DNA of 64,000 bases from Accumulibacter sp964420975 (GCA_964420975.1 CAYQVH010000008.1:1-64000), one strand, 5' to 3'. Shown: positions 53,747 through 63,185, counted from the stretch's first letter. Notes: generated by a model not told the origin, from the sequence alone. Numbers and translations are program-made.

Positions 53747-54925
53747 TTACCCCTTCGTTGCCGGCGCGGCTTCCGGCTTGGTGGGGGCGAAGGGCTTCGG
53801 GTCGACGACCATTCCCGGCCTGACTTTTTGCGTGCCTTCGGCGATGACCTTGTCGCCGGGTTTCAAGCCTTCGCTGATCAGCCAGTCGCTGCCGATCCGG
53901 TCGCCAGTCACGACTGGTCGGACATCGACCTTGTTGTCGGCGCCGACGACGGCGACCAGATACTTGCCCTGCATGTCGGTGACGGCGCGCTGCGGAACGA
54001 GCAAGGCACCTTTGGCGACCGCCATGGTCGCCCGTACCTTGCCGTACTGACCAGGGCGCAACAGGTTGTCCGGATTCGGGAACAGGGCGGCGATCTTGAA
54101 GGTGCCGGTAGTCGGGTCGACCTGGCGGTTGAAGACGGCGACCTTGCCTTGGTGCGGATAGCGCGAGCCGTCGACGAGGAAGAGGTCGAGCGGCACCTTA
54201 TCCGGCTTGCTGCCGCTGGCGGCGGCTTCGGTCGCCAGTTTCAGGTATTCGCGCTCGCTGAGGTTGAAATAGACCTTGATCGGGTCGACCGCCGACACCG
54301 TCGTCAACTCGGTTGCCATGTTCGGGCTGAGCAGGTCGCCGATCTGCGCCTTGGCGATGCCGGCAATGCCGGTGATCGGTGAAGTGATCTTGGTGAAGCC
54401 GAGGTTGAGCTTGGCCGTTTTGAGGTTGGCGTCGGCGGCTTCGAGTTCGGCCTTGGCCGACTGTTCGGCACCGGTCGCGTCGTCGAGATCCTTCTGGCTG
54501 ACCGCGTTCTTGGCTGCCAGCGGTTTGATCCGCGCCAGGTTGGCCGAGGTCGTCTGGTGGCGGGCGACCTTTTGCGCACGGATGCCCGCCGCTTCGTCGA
54601 CGGCCGCCTGGAAGGTCCGGGGATCGATCTCGAACAGCAGTTGCCCCTTCTTGACCCCGTCTCCTTCCCGATAATGTTGTTGAATCAGATAGCCGGTCAC
54701 TTGTGGCCGGATCACCGCGTTGACGTTGCCGTCCATCGCCCCCACCCATTCCAGATGGATCGGCACGTCGCGTTGCGTTACCTCCACCACCTGGACGACA
54801 GGCGTCGGCGGCGGCGCGGCCTTGTGCTTTTCGCAGGCGCTGACGAACAGCAGGCCGATGCCGGCGGCGGCCAGGTAGCGAACGGTGCGCCGGGTTCGGG
54901 GACGGGGGAAATGGCTCGACGTCAT
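53747..54925 (-). CDS. RND efflux periplasmic adaptor (AcrA/MexA type)
   Basis: A 392-residue membrane-fusion lipoprotein. Seen: a signal ending FVSAC (Cys about residue 30), barrel-sandwich/lipoyl segments around the hairpin (about residues 62-210), with GYLIQQHYREGDGVKKGQLLFEIDPRTF (part, about 76), and the beta-barrel domain (about 210-320). It bridges the pump and the outer-membrane channel. It is the first gene of the tripartite operon, with six bases to the pump gene. The promoter is probably in the 100 bases before 55025. Confidence 0.94.
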   Translation of the reverse strand: MTSSHFPRPRTRRTVRYLAAAGIGLLFVSACEKHKAAPPPTPVVQVVEVTQRDVPIHLEWVGAMDGNVNAVIRPQVTGYLIQQHYREGDGVKKGQLLFEIDPRTFQAAVDEAAGIRAQKVARHQTTSANLARIKPLAAKNAVSQKDLDDATGAEQSAKAELEAADANLKTAKLNLGFTKITSPITGIAGIAKAQIGDLLSPNMATELTTVSAVDPIKVYFNLSEREYLKLATEAAASGSKPDKVPLDLFLVDGSRYPHQGKVAVFNRQVDPTTGTFKIAALFPNPDNLLRPGQYGKVRATMAVAKGALLVPQRAVTDMQGKYLVAVVGADNKVDVRPVVTGDRIGSDWLISEGLKPGDKVIAEGTQKVRPGMVVDPKPFAPTKPEAAPATKG

Positions 54926-55025
54926 GACGACTCCGATGAGGAAGGGAGGGAATCAGGGGCCGCGGTAGCGCTCGGTTCGCCGACTCGATCGGGCTTTGAC
55001 CAACGCTCGCTGTTGTCGGTCATGC

Positions 55026-57815
55026 TTACACCTTGCGCGTTTCGACAAGGACTACCGGCTCGTCGGTTACCGTATTTGAGCTGCGCCGGCGTCGTGGCTG
55101 GGCGCGCCGCAGGTCTTCCGACGGCTCGCTGGGTGGGTGTTGTACGCGATCCGGGTCGGTTTCGACCATCACCAGGCCACTATCGGCAAACGCGCGTTGA
55201 ATCGCCAGCGCGGCAGCGGCAGCCGCCGCAGCCTCGCTCGTCGCTACCGGCGTTTCGTCAGTAAGCGGCGAAACGGTCGGCAGGATCGGCTGCCGAGACT
55301 CGGAAGCAGCACTCGGGGGAGTCAAGCACTCGTCTCCTTCCATGTCGCGCGGTTCCGTCGCGTTCGCTGCCGTCGAAGACGCGTCGTTGAGAATCGTCGG
55401 CGCGACGTCGGCAACCGTTGAGGTCCCGGTGTCGACAGGCGTTGTTACGAGGATCTCGTCAAGGGTCGTCGCTTGCCCGACGATCGGCTCAAACCGTTCG
55501 TCGGCGGCACGCGCTTCGTTCGATGTGGCGGCGACCATCGGCCCCGGCACCGCAGCGACTGCCGGTACTTCCGCGTGGCCACCGCCCTCGCTGCTCTCGC
55601 CCAAAGCGGCGGGAACCGCCGACGACGGCGGCAATTCGGACGCTCCCTCGAGTCTTTCCGGGCGCTCGCGGCGACCACCGCGCCGCCCGCGTCGGCGGGA
55701 ATTGCTCGCCGCTTCGTCACCGGTTGCTCGCGTCTCAGCGGGCACTGCCTTGGTGGCGGTAATCGCCGCCGTTACGGGTTCGCCAGCAGCGGGTTTGCGT
55801 TCGCTGCCAGTGTTCGCTGGCTTGGGCGGTCGGCGCACCTCGGTGGAATCACGGGGTGGGCGGGGTTCTCGAGGTTGACGAGGTTTCTGCGCTTCGGTGC
55901 GTGTCGGTAGGGGCGCTGGCGTGCGGGCCGGCGGAGCGGCCGCGGGTTCCCGTTGGCCGGGTGGTTCCCCATTTTCGCGGCCGACGTCTCGTGGCGCCGT
56001 CCGCGGACCGCTGCGCCGAGTCTCGCGCGATTCTTCGCGCGCCGGGGCGGCGCGCCGGGACGGCAAGGTTTCGCTGCTTGGCGTGGTCGCTGCTTCGGGT
56101 GGTTTACGCCGGAACCAGGAAATGACTCGGTCCAGGAAGCGACTGGCCGGCGTCGCCTCCTTTTCGGTCTCGGCGATCTCGCGATCGGGAACGAGGGGTG
56201 CCGGCTCCGACACGGTGACCCCCTTGATCGCGGCCTCAGGGCGCGCGGCGCGAGTGTCGGCAGTTGCGGGGACGTCGTTCGCGGACACTTCGGCCGGCAT
56301 CTCGACCATCCGGTACGACGGCGTCTGTTGGTCGTCGTGACCCAGTTCGTCGTGGCGCATCCTGACGACGACGTGCTGCGGCGTCTCGAGGTGGATGTTC
56401 GGAATCAGCAGCACCTGGACTTTGTGACGGTACTCCAGAGCCTGCACGTCGGGACGTTTTTCGTTGAGCAGAAAGGTCGCCACGTCGACCGGGACCTGCG
56501 CGTTGACGGCTGCCGTGTTCTCCTTCATCGCCTCCTCTTCGAGGATACGCAGGATGTGCAAGGCGGCGGACTCGGTGCTCCGGATATGACCGGTCCCCGA
56601 GCAACGGGGGCAGGGGATGTAGCTGGTCTCGGCGAGCGCTGGTCGTAGACGCTGACGCGAAAGCTCGAGCAGACCGAAGCGACTGATCTTTCCCGTCTGC
56701 ACGCGCGCGCGGTCAAAGCGCAAGGCGTCCCGTACCCGGCTTTCGACTTCGCGCTGGTTACGCAGGTTTTCCATATCGATGAAGTCGATGATGATCAGAC
56801 CGCCGAGGTCGCGCAGGCGCAGCTGGCGGGCCACTTCATCAGCGGCTTCCAGATTGGTCTTGAGCGCGGTCTCCTCGATGTCGGCGCCACGCGTCGCACG
56901 CCCCGAGTTGACGTCGATCGAGACCAGCGCCTCCGTATGGTCGATGACGATGGCGCCGCCCGAGGGCAGGCTGACCTGCCTTGAATACGCCGACTCGATC
57001 TGATGCTCGATCTGAAAGCGCGAGAACAGCGGCACCTCGTCGCGGTAGCGTTTGATCCGGTTAACGGTACCCGGCATGACGTGGGACATGAACTGCCGTG
57101 CCTGCTCGAACACCTCGTCGGTGTCGATCAGGATCTCGCCGATGTCCGGCTGAAAATAGTCGCGAATGGCGCGGATGACGAGGCTGCCCTCTTGATAAAT
57201 GAGGAAGGCACCTGTTTGCTGCTGGGCCGCTTCTTCAATCGCCTTCCAGAGCTGTAGCAGGTAGTTGAGGTCCCACTGCAGTTCCTCGCTGCTGCGCCCG
57301 ATAGCCGCGGTACGGGCAATCAGGCTCATTCCCGGCGGTACGGGCAGCTGCTCCATGATCTCGCGCAGTTCCGCCCGCTCGTTGCCCTCGACGCGCCGCG
57401 AGACGCCGCCCCCGCGCGGGTTGTTCGGCATCAGTACGAGATAGCGGCCAGCGAGGCTGATGAAGGTCGTCAGGGCCGCGCCTTTGGTGCCGCGCTCGTC
57501 CTTGTCCACCTGTACGATCAGCTCCTGACCTTCGCGCAGAGCCTCCCGAATCGGGGCGCGCGTGTTTTCGGCGCCCGGTAGGTAGTAGTTGCGCGACACC
57601 TCCTTGAACGGCAGGAAGCCGTGCCTTTCCGAGCCGTAGTCGACGAACGCCGCTTCGAGACTGGGTTCGATGCGCGTAATGACTGCTTTATAAATGTTGC
57701 TCTTTTTTTGCTCTTTGGCTGCCGACTCGATGTCGAGGTCAATCAGCTTTTGGCCGTCGACGATGGCAACACGCAGTTCCTCTGCCTGTGTTGCATTGAA
57801 AAGCATTCGTTTCAT
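55026..57815 (-). CDS. rne: ribonuclease E
   Basis: A 929-residue essential endoribonuclease that starts mRNA decay and processes rRNA and tRNA. Seen: an N-terminal S1 domain (about residues 35-125), the RNase H-like and DNase I-like catalytic parts with IDVNSGRATRG (about 302) and IDFIDMENLRNQREVE (about 345), the zinc-link Cys pair in CPRCSGTGH (about 403), and a disordered C-terminal half rich in Pro, Arg, Ala and Glu (about 520-929) with an RRGRRGGRRERPER arginine patch typical of RNA binding. The scaffold region has no obvious repeats. As in enteric bacteria, it diverges from rluC. The C-terminal tail of about 15 residues is basic. Confidence 0.95.
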   Translation of the reverse strand: MKRMLFNATQAEELRVAIVDGQKLIDLDIESAAKEQKKSNIYKAVITRIEPSLEAAFVDYGSERHGFLPFKEVSRNYYLPGAENTRAPIREALREGQELIVQVDKDERGTKGAALTTFISLAGRYLVLMPNNPRGGGVSRRVEGNERAELREIMEQLPVPPGMSLIARTAAIGRSSEELQWDLNYLLQLWKAIEEAAQQQTGAFLIYQEGSLVIRAIRDYFQPDIGEILIDTDEVFEQARQFMSHVMPGTVNRIKRYRDEVPLFSRFQIEHQIESAYSRQVSLPSGGAIVIDHTEALVSIDVNSGRATRGADIEETALKTNLEAADEVARQLRLRDLGGLIIIDFIDMENLRNQREVESRVRDALRFDRARVQTGKISRFGLLELSRQRLRPALAETSYIPCPRCSGTGHIRSTESAALHILRILEEEAMKENTAAVNAQVPVDVATFLLNEKRPDVQALEYRHKVQVLLIPNIHLETPQHVVVRMRHDELGHDDQQTPSYRMVEMPAEVSANDVPATADTRAARPEAAIKGVTVSEPAPLVPDREIAETEKEATPASRFLDRVISWFRRKPPEAATTPSSETLPSRRAAPAREESRETRRSGPRTAPRDVGRENGEPPGQREPAAAPPARTPAPLPTRTEAQKPRQPREPRPPRDSTEVRRPPKPANTGSERKPAAGEPVTAAITATKAVPAETRATGDEAASNSRRRGRRGGRRERPERLEGASELPPSSAVPAALGESSEGGGHAEVPAVAAVPGPMVAATSNEARAADERFEPIVGQATTLDEILVTTPVDTGTSTVADVAPTILNDASSTAANATEPRDMEGDECLTPPSAASESRQPILPTVSPLTDETPVATSEAAAAAAAALAIQRAFADSGLVMVETDPDRVQHPPSEPSEDLRRAQPRRRRSSNTVTDEPVVLVETRKV

Positions 57816-58219
57816 GACTGTGGGCTCCCGCGCGCTTTCACGGGAAACAGCGCTGGCGTTGGCAGCAGCCGATCAGTTGGAAGTGCGAGACCTTGAAGAA
57901 TCCGTGTGTAAGCTCCTTTGACGACGTCTGTTTGTCGTTTTGGGGGCGTCTCGGGTCTTGACAGGCAAGGCTTTGAACGTCTGCCGGCGACGCTCTGCAG
58001 GTGCCAGGCGCGCGCAGTTCAGGTAGTATCGCTACTTTTTGGTGAGCGACTTTAACCAAGTGACCAGTGTCAATCGAGTCTGCCGAACGTCGTACAGCAA
58101 CCGCAGTTGCGGTTAGCCGAAAGGGGCGTCGCAAGTGTCTCAAAACGGCTTCACTCGACGATCTGTGGGGTCACCGCGTCTTCTTGGTGAAGACGCAAAC
58201 TGAGTGAAGTATATTAGAA
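57816..58219. other. rne-rluC intergenic region, probable rne leader
   Basis: About 400 bases without a gene. E. coli rne has a long leader used for self-regulation, and a similar leader is likely here on the minus strand. A minus-strand TTGACA at 58073-58068 has no good -10 at the normal distance. On the plus strand TATATT (58210-58215) touches the rluC start and may be chance. No terminators are obvious. Confidence 0.45.
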
Positions 58220-59215
58220 GTGACGGAAGTTGGCAAAATTCCAAGCGGGATATTGATTACGGAGGGCGAGCACGGACAGCGTCTGGACAACTTCCTGTTG
58301 AAGCAATGCAAGGGGGTGCCCAAGAGCCACGTTTACCGTATCGTCCGCAGCGGCGAGGTGCGGGTCGATGGCCGGCGCGCCAAAGTCTCATATCGCCTGC
58401 AGGCGGGCGAAATCGTTCGCGTCCCGCCGCTGCGGGTCGCCGCGCCGCCCGACGAGCGGGCCATGGGCGCCGCTCTACTCAGGATCGAGCTGCCGGTTCT
58501 TTACGAAGACGACGGCTTGCTGGTGATCGACAAACCCGCGGGGATGGCGGTCCACGGCGGTAGCGGCGAGAGTTTTGGCGTCATCGAAACCTTGCGCCAG
58601 CAGCGGCCGCAGTCGCGCTTTCTCGAACTCGCGCACCGCCTTGATCGTGAGACGTCGGGAGTGCTGCTGTGCAGCAAGAAGCGGGCTACCCTGCTTGCTT
58701 TGCACGAGATGTTTCGCGAAGACACGCTCGCCTCGTCGGGTCGCAGGGGTGCCGACAAACGCTACCTCGTCCTCGTCGCCGGCCGCTGGATGGAGTCGCT
58801 GCGTCACGTCCGGCTGCCCTTGCTGAAGTACGTGCTGGATTCTGGAGAGCGAAGGGTCCGTGTCGCTGCGGCCGGACGAGCCGCCCATACCGTCTTTCGA
58901 CTGCGGGCTCGTTGGCAGCATTACAGCTTGCTCGAGGCGCAACTCGAAACCGGGCGTACGCATCAGATTCGCGTCCACCTCGCGCATCTGGGCTATCCGA
59001 TTGCCGGCGACGACAAGTACGGGGATTTCGCGCGTAATCACGTGCTCGTGCGCGAAGGATTGAAACGCATGTTCCTGCACGCTTGGCGGGTGAGGCTTCC
59101 GCACCCGGTCGATGGCCGCGAACTGGTCATCGAGGCGCCGCTACCGGTGGCCCTGCGCCGTTTTCTGCGGACACTGGCGAGCAAGGAAAGTCAGGACTAT
59201 GGCGAGGCGGTTTGA
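58220..59215 (+). CDS. rluC: 23S rRNA pseudouridine synthase RluC
   Basis: A 331-residue enzyme that makes pseudouridine at 23S rRNA positions 955, 2504 and 2580 in E. coli. Seen: an N-terminal S4 domain (HGQRLDNFLLKQCKGVPKSHVYRIVRSGEVRV, part, about residues 15-50), the catalytic HRLDRETSGVLL with Asp about residue 140, and the late GRTHQIRVHLAHLGYPIAGDDKYG (part). The GTG at 58220 gives a normal N-terminus. It diverges from rne as in E. coli, and its end overlaps the HAD gene by 17 bases. Confidence 0.95.
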   Translation: MTEVGKIPSGILITEGEHGQRLDNFLLKQCKGVPKSHVYRIVRSGEVRVDGRRAKVSYRLQAGEIVRVPPLRVAAPPDERAMGAALLRIELPVLYEDDGLLVIDKPAGMAVHGGSGESFGVIETLRQQRPQSRFLELAHRLDRETSGVLLCSKKRATLLALHEMFREDTLASSGRRGADKRYLVLVAGRWMESLRHVRLPLLKYVLDSGERRVRVAAAGRAAHTVFRLRARWQHYSLLEAQLETGRTHQIRVHLAHLGYPIAGDDKYGDFARNHVLVREGLKRMFLHAWRVRLPHPVDGRELVIEAPLPVALRRFLRTLASKESQDYGEAV

Positions 59216-59855
59216 GCTGCTGGTGTTTGATTGGGATGGAACGCTGTTCGACTCGGCGGCCGCCATCGTCGAGGCGATCGATGCCGCCTGTAACGACCTT
59301 GGTTTGTCACCGCCGTCGCCGGAGCAGGCGCGCCGTGTGATCGGGCTCGGTCTGCACGAGGCGTTGCGCGAAATAGCGCCCGAGTTGCCGGAGGTGCGCT
59401 ACCCGCAGATGGCCGAACGGTATCGACGCCATTATCTGGCGCGGGACCACGAATTGAGTTTGTTCGCGGGTGTCGGCGATCTGGTTGCCGAGCTGGCGGA
59501 GGCGGGACACTTGCTCGCCGTGGCGACGGGAAAAAGCCGCTTGGGATTGCAGCGGGCTCTCCGCCAGAGTGGCCTGGGTGAGTACTTCCACGCCACGCGC
59601 TGCGCCGACGAGTGTTTCTCGAAACCGCATCCGCAGATGCTGTTCGAACTGATGGCAGAACTCTCGGTTGACCCCGAGCACACGCTGATGATCGGCGACA
59701 CGACGCACGATCTGCAGATGGCGCGGAATGCCGGTGTCGACTGCCTTGCGGTCACCTACGGCGCGCATCCACCGGCGGCCCTCGGCGCATTCGACCCCCG
59801 CGCGTGCCTGCACAAGGTGTCGGAGGTGGCAAGTTGGTTACGCGCGAACGCCTGA
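59199..59855 (+). CDS. HAD-superfamily phosphatase (Gph/PGP-like)
   Basis: A 218-residue hydrolase. Seen: catalytic FDWDGTLFDS (about residues 9-18), the middle ATGKSRLGL, KPHPQML, and GDTTHDLQMARNAG (about 166-179). By family it may be a phosphoglycolate phosphatase or related nucleotide/sugar phosphatase; substrate is unknown. The ATG at 59199 lies within the end of rluC and follows GGAAAG. It ends in the coding region of the Rieske gene, in a different frame. This rluC-HAD-Rieske-sppA order is common in betaproteobacteria. Confidence 0.9.
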   Translation: MARRFELLVFDWDGTLFDSAAAIVEAIDAACNDLGLSPPSPEQARRVIGLGLHEALREIAPELPEVRYPQMAERYRRHYLARDHELSLFAGVGDLVAELAEAGHLLAVATGKSRLGLQRALRQSGLGEYFHATRCADECFSKPHPQMLFELMAELSVDPEHTLMIGDTTHDLQMARNAGVDCLAVTYGAHPPAALGAFDPRACLHKVSEVASWLRANA

Positions 59856-60193
59856 TTTGCCGGTCCGTTGACCTCGTCGACGGCGGACCCGGGGTGCGCT
59901 TCATGGTGACTCGGGAGGGCATCGAGGAATCGGCCTTTGTCGTGCGATTTCACGGCCAGGCTGCGGCGTACCTTAATCGCTGTGCGCACGTTGGCGTCGA
60001 ACTCGATTGGCAGCCGGGAGAGTTCTTTGACCATTCCAAGGTATACTTGATCTGTGCGACGCACGGTGCGCTGTATTCGCCGACTGATGGTCGTTGCGTG
60101 GGAGGTCGCTGCAACGGTCGTGGGCTGACGCCGCTGCCGGTCGAAGAGCGCGGCGGAGCGATCTACTTGGTTACCAACGAGCCGACAACTTGA
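59834..60193 (+). CDS. Rieske [2Fe-2S] protein
   Basis: A 119-residue single-domain iron-sulfur protein, without a membrane segment. Seen: the ligands Cys50 and His52 in CAHVGVELDW, and Cys74 and His77 in CATHGALY, with a spacing typical of Rieske ferredoxins. The TTG at 59834 has GGAGG seven bases upstream and gives a proper N-terminus; a GTG at 59804 would add residues inside the HAD gene. It overlaps sppA's TTG by four bases (TTGA). It may donate electrons to an oxygenase or have another redox role; the partner is unknown. Confidence 0.87.
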   Translation: MVTRERLICRSVDLVDGGPGVRFMVTREGIEESAFVVRFHGQAAAYLNRCAHVGVELDWQPGEFFDHSKVYLICATHGALYSPTDGRCVGGRCNGRGLTPLPVEERGGAIYLVTNEPTT

Positions 60194-61143
60194 CTACGCC
60201 TGAGAACGAACCCCACTGGGAGCGTCAACTCCTTGAGAAGGTGGCTTTCGCCGCGCTGCAAGAGCAGCGCGCCAAGAGGCGCTGGGGCATCTTCTTCAAG
60301 CTGGTCGTCCTGTCCTACTTCGTCGCTGTCCTGGTGATGGTCTCCGATTGGGGGCGGCAGGAGCCGATGGCTGCCGGCCGACACACGGCCGTGATTCATT
60401 TGCACGGCACCCTGGAGGCGAACGGCGAGGCCAGCGCGCAAAACATTAGCGAAGCCCTGCAGGCGGCCTTTGGTGACAAGGGAACCGCGGGCGTTGTTCT
60501 GCGCATCAATAGTCCGGGTGGCAGCCCGGTGCAGGCGGGAATCGTTCACGACGAGATTCGCCGCTTACGCACGACGCATCCGCAGATCCCCCTGTACGTG
60601 GTGGTCGAGGATCTGTGCGCTTCCGGTGGCTACTATGTCGCCGTTGCTGCCGACAAGATTTATGTGGATAAGGCGAGCATCGTCGGTTCGATCGGCGTTC
60701 TGATGGACGCCTTTGGCTTTACCGGCACGATGGAAAAGCTTGGCATCGAGCGCCGCCTGCTGACCGCCGGCGAAAATAAAGGTTTTCTCGATCCTTTCTC
60801 GCCGCAGGATGCGCGTCAGAAGGCGCATGCTCAGGTGTTGCTGCGCGAGATTCATACGCAGTTCATCGAGGTCGTCCGCCGCGGGCGAGGCGAACGCTTG
60901 CGGGAAAGTCCGGAACTGTTCAGCGGCCTGATGTGGACCGGCAGCCAAAGTGTCAAGCTTGGGCTGGCCGATGGTTTCGGAACCGTCGGTTCCGTCGCGC
61001 GTGACGTCATCAAGGCGGAGAAGCTTGTTGACTTCACGATCAAGGAGAACATCGCCGAGCGGTTTGCCAAGCGTTTGCGCGCCGACGCGGCGACCGGGAC
61101 CGATCTCGCGCCCCGCGATTCCTGGCGGCTGATGTTCCGTTAG
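60190..61143 (+). CDS. sppA: signal peptide peptidase SppA, short type
   Basis: A 317-residue inner-membrane serine protease (family S49) that degrades leftover signal peptides. Seen: one transmembrane helix (about residues 34-52), then the periplasmic catalytic domain. Ser145 in DLCASGGYYVA and Lys197 in GENKGFLDPF fall 52 residues apart, matching the Ser-Lys dyad of short SppA. RINSPGGSPVQAG (about 105) is also conserved. The TTG start overlaps the upstream stop (TTGA), so the unusual start is supported by coupling. It is the last gene of the rluC operon. Confidence 0.91.
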   Translation: MTTPENEPHWERQLLEKVAFAALQEQRAKRRWGIFFKLVVLSYFVAVLVMVSDWGRQEPMAAGRHTAVIHLHGTLEANGEASAQNISEALQAAFGDKGTAGVVLRINSPGGSPVQAGIVHDEIRRLRTTHPQIPLYVVVEDLCASGGYYVAVAADKIYVDKASIVGSIGVLMDAFGFTGTMEKLGIERRLLTAGENKGFLDPFSPQDARQKAHAQVLLREIHTQFIEVVRRGRGERLRESPELFSGLMWTGSQSVKLGLADGFGTVGSVARDVIKAEKLVDFTIKENIAERFAKRLRADAATGTDLAPRDSWRLMFR

Positions 61144-61183
61144 GGAGCCGCGACCGGTCATTGCCGCGGACGCTCCGCGCTGA

Positions 61184-61894
61184 TCAAGCCAGCAAGAGAA
61201 ATACCGAGGGTCGTCGATTGACGTCCGGCAGGTTTTGGCGTCGCCAGTCGGCGATGCGGCAAGTGCGGATCTCTTCGTGGTCGCTAGTGAGGTCGGTGGC
61301 GACGCAGAGCTGGGTGTCGGCGGCGCAGGTGGCGATCAAGGCAGCGAGCAGTTGTTGGTTGCGGTACGGCGTTTCGATGAAGATCTGCGTTTGCCGCTCA
61401 CGGCGCGACACTGCCTCCAGCTCCTGCACTCGTTTCGCTCGCGCGGCTGCGACGGCCGGAAGGTAGCCCCGAAAAGCGAAGCTCTGACCGGAGAGACCGG
61501 AAGCCATCAGTGCGAGCAGGAGTGACGACGGTCCAATCATGGGGACGACCCGCAGGCCTTCGCGGTGTGCGAGGGCGACCAGTGCGGCGCCGGGATCGGC
61601 CACTGCCGGGCAGCCGGCTTCCGAGATCAGCCCGAGGTCGGCGCCGGATAGCGCCGGAGCGAGCAACGACGGCAGCGCGCTCGGCGACGTATGTTGGTTA
61701 AGCTCGCGGATCTCGATCGTTGGCAAGGGGTGTCGGGAAGGCAGTGACTTCAGAAACGCTCGCGCCGACTTGGCGTCTTCGGCGACAAAGTGTTGCAGTT
61801 GCTGCGCGCGCGCGCAGACTGGCGGCGGGAGAACGTCGGATGGCGCCAGGGCGCCGAGCGGAACCGGGATGAGGTAGAGGCGACCTCTTTGCAT
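61184..61894 (-). CDS. SAM-dependent methyltransferase, RsmI (tetrapyrrole methylase) family
   Basis: A 236-residue protein of the tetrapyrrole/RsmI methylase superfamily. Seen: GLISEAGCPAVADPGAALVALA (part, about residue 87), GPSSLLLALMASGL (about 121), and FRGYLPAVAAARAKRVQEL (about 139), all RsmI-like. The normal N-terminal P-I-G-N-L-x-D motif reads PVPLGALAPSD, and the protein is shorter than E. coli RsmI (286), so it is probably a paralogue rather than true rsmI, which by family methylates the 2'-O of C1402 in 16S rRNA. It converges with sppA. Its substrate is uncertain. Confidence 0.8.
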   Translation of the reverse strand: MQRGRLYLIPVPLGALAPSDVLPPPVCARAQQLQHFVAEDAKSARAFLKSLPSRHPLPTIEIRELNQHTSPSALPSLLAPALSGADLGLISEAGCPAVADPGAALVALAHREGLRVVPMIGPSSLLLALMASGLSGQSFAFRGYLPAVAAARAKRVQELEAVSRRERQTQIFIETPYRNQQLLAALIATCAADTQLCVATDLTSDHEEIRTCRIADWRRQNLPDVNRRPSVFLLLA

Positions 61895-61986
61895 GGCGCT
61901 CAGAGCTTGTGAATAAAGCTACTGCGCGGCCGATCTGCGGCGTCGCTCACTCCTCGCCTATCCACTTTGTGCGCGCTCGTTGGCCT

Positions 61987-62565
61987 CTAGATGACAGCCA
62001 CTCCAGCGTTGCGCAGAAGCTCGCAAAGCTTGATCAGCGGCAGCCCGATCAGCGCGGTGGGGTCGTCTCCTTCGATACGGGAGATGACGGCAATCCCGAG
62101 GCCCTCTGCTCGCGCACTGCCCGCACAGTTGTACGGCTGTTCGCGTCGCAGATAGGCTTCGATCTCGTCGTCGTCGACTTCGCGGAAGGTGACCGTGGTC
62201 GGGACACCGCACACTTGGGCCTGGTCGTTGTCGGTATCGAGCAGGCACACGCCGGTGAAAAATCGCACCCGGCGGCCACGTAGCTGGCGCAACTGAGCGA
62301 CCGCCCGCTGATGAGTGCCGGGTTTTCCGTAGACGCACCCGTCAACGCTGGCAACCTGGTCGCTACCGATGATCAAGGCGTGCGGATGACGTTCGGCGGC
62401 GGCGCGGGCTTTTGCTTCGGCGAGTCTGAGCGCGGCGGCGTCCGGGTGCTCGTCGGGCAGCAGGGCTTCGCTCAGCGCCGGATCGACGGTTGCAAACGGA
62501 AGGCCCAGCCGAGCGAGCAGTTGCTGCCGGTAGGGCGAAGTCGAGGCCAGGATCAAGGGCCGCAT
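61987..62565 (-). CDS. Maf-like nucleotide pyrophosphatase (YceF type)
   Basis: A 192-residue house-cleaning nucleotide pyrophosphatase. Seen: N-terminal LILASTSPYRQQLLARLGL (about residues 4-22) and the SDQVA motif (about 71-75) with the later GKPGTHQRAVAQL (about 83), which together match Maf. Of the Maf types, YceF is favoured by synteny, being encoded beside yceD-rpmF-plsX as in E. coli; YceF acts on 7-methyl-GTP. The ATG at 62565 gives the family length; an upstream open frame to 62628 is not conserved-looking. Confidence 0.9.
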   Translation of the reverse strand: MRPLILASTSPYRQQLLARLGLPFATVDPALSEALLPDEHPDAAALRLAEAKARAAAERHPHALIIGSDQVASVDGCVYGKPGTHQRAVAQLRQLRGRRVRFFTGVCLLDTDNDQAQVCGVPTTVTFREVDDDEIEAYLRREQPYNCAGSARAEGLGIAVISRIEGDDPTALIGLPLIKLCELLRNAGVAVI

Positions 62566-62652
62566 CGAAATGAGAATCGAGCAGAACCGTCGAGAAAGAA
62601 GGTTGCCGGGGCAGGTCGCGGCTCGCAATCTGCAGTTTTCCGTGCCGGGACT

Positions 62653-62681
62653 TTGACTTGAAAAGAGCGAAATAATATCAT
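62653..62681 (+). promoter_or_regulatory. candidate promoter of yceD-rpmF-plsX
   Basis: TTGACT (62653-62658) and TATCAT (62676-62681) are spaced by 17 bases. The predicted start is only a few bases before the yceD ATG at 62691, and no ribosome binding site is visible, so yceD would be nearly leaderless if this promoter is used. Confidence 0.6.
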
Positions 62682-62690
62682 GCGCGCCTT

Positions 62691-63185
62691 ATGTCGCGAC
62701 GCGTCGTCCTTGATTGTCTCGCCTTTGCCCGCGAGAGGGGTTCTCTGCAAGGCGAACTGCCGGTTGCATCGCTGACACGCGTTCAGGATTCATTGGGCGG
62801 TCAGGCGGGGTGTCTGGAGTATCGGATCACCGGCCAGATTGGCGATCGCGAGCGGCCGCAGTTGCTGGTTGAGGTGAATGGTGACCTATCGCTGGTCTGT
62901 CAGCGTTGCCTCGAACCGCTGGGGTTTCCGTTGCGGTTGAAGAGCTTGCTCGAGTTCGTCGACGACGACGGAGATCTCACTCAGGAAGAGATCGAGGACG
63001 ACTCGCGAGACTTCCTGCCTCTGCAGGCAGCGCTTGATGTGGCGACGCTGATTGAGGATGAGGTGATCCTCGCCTTGCCATCCGTTCCGCGACATGCGGA
63101 CTGCAGCTTGCCGGGGGCCGTGCCGCAGGAGACGATGGCGTCGCCGTTTTCGGCTCTTGCCGGTTTTAAGGGCAGGCCGCAATAA
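62691..63185 (+). CDS. yceD: DUF177 family protein YceD
   Basis: A 164-residue protein of the DUF177/YceD family, nearly always encoded before rpmF; it is implicated in 23S rRNA metabolism in plants and bacteria. Seen: the conserved SLVCQRCLEPL motif (about residue 65) with the CxxC-like pair, and an acidic middle stretch DDDGDLTQEEIEDDSRDFLPLQ (part). No second cysteine pair is visible, so zinc binding is unclear. It begins without a good ribosome binding site just after a candidate promoter and is 21 bases ahead of rpmF. Confidence 0.9.
   Translation: MSRRVVLDCLAFARERGSLQGELPVASLTRVQDSLGGQAGCLEYRITGQIGDRERPQLLVEVNGDLSLVCQRCLEPLGFPLRLKSLLEFVDDDGDLTQEEIEDDSRDFLPLQAALDVATLIEDEVILALPSVPRHADCSLPGAVPQETMASPFSALAGFKGRPQ

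Noticed and set aside
58068..58073. TTGACA as the rne promoter
   Set aside because: There is no -10-like hexamer 16-18 bases downstream on the minus strand, so it is noted only within the leader region.
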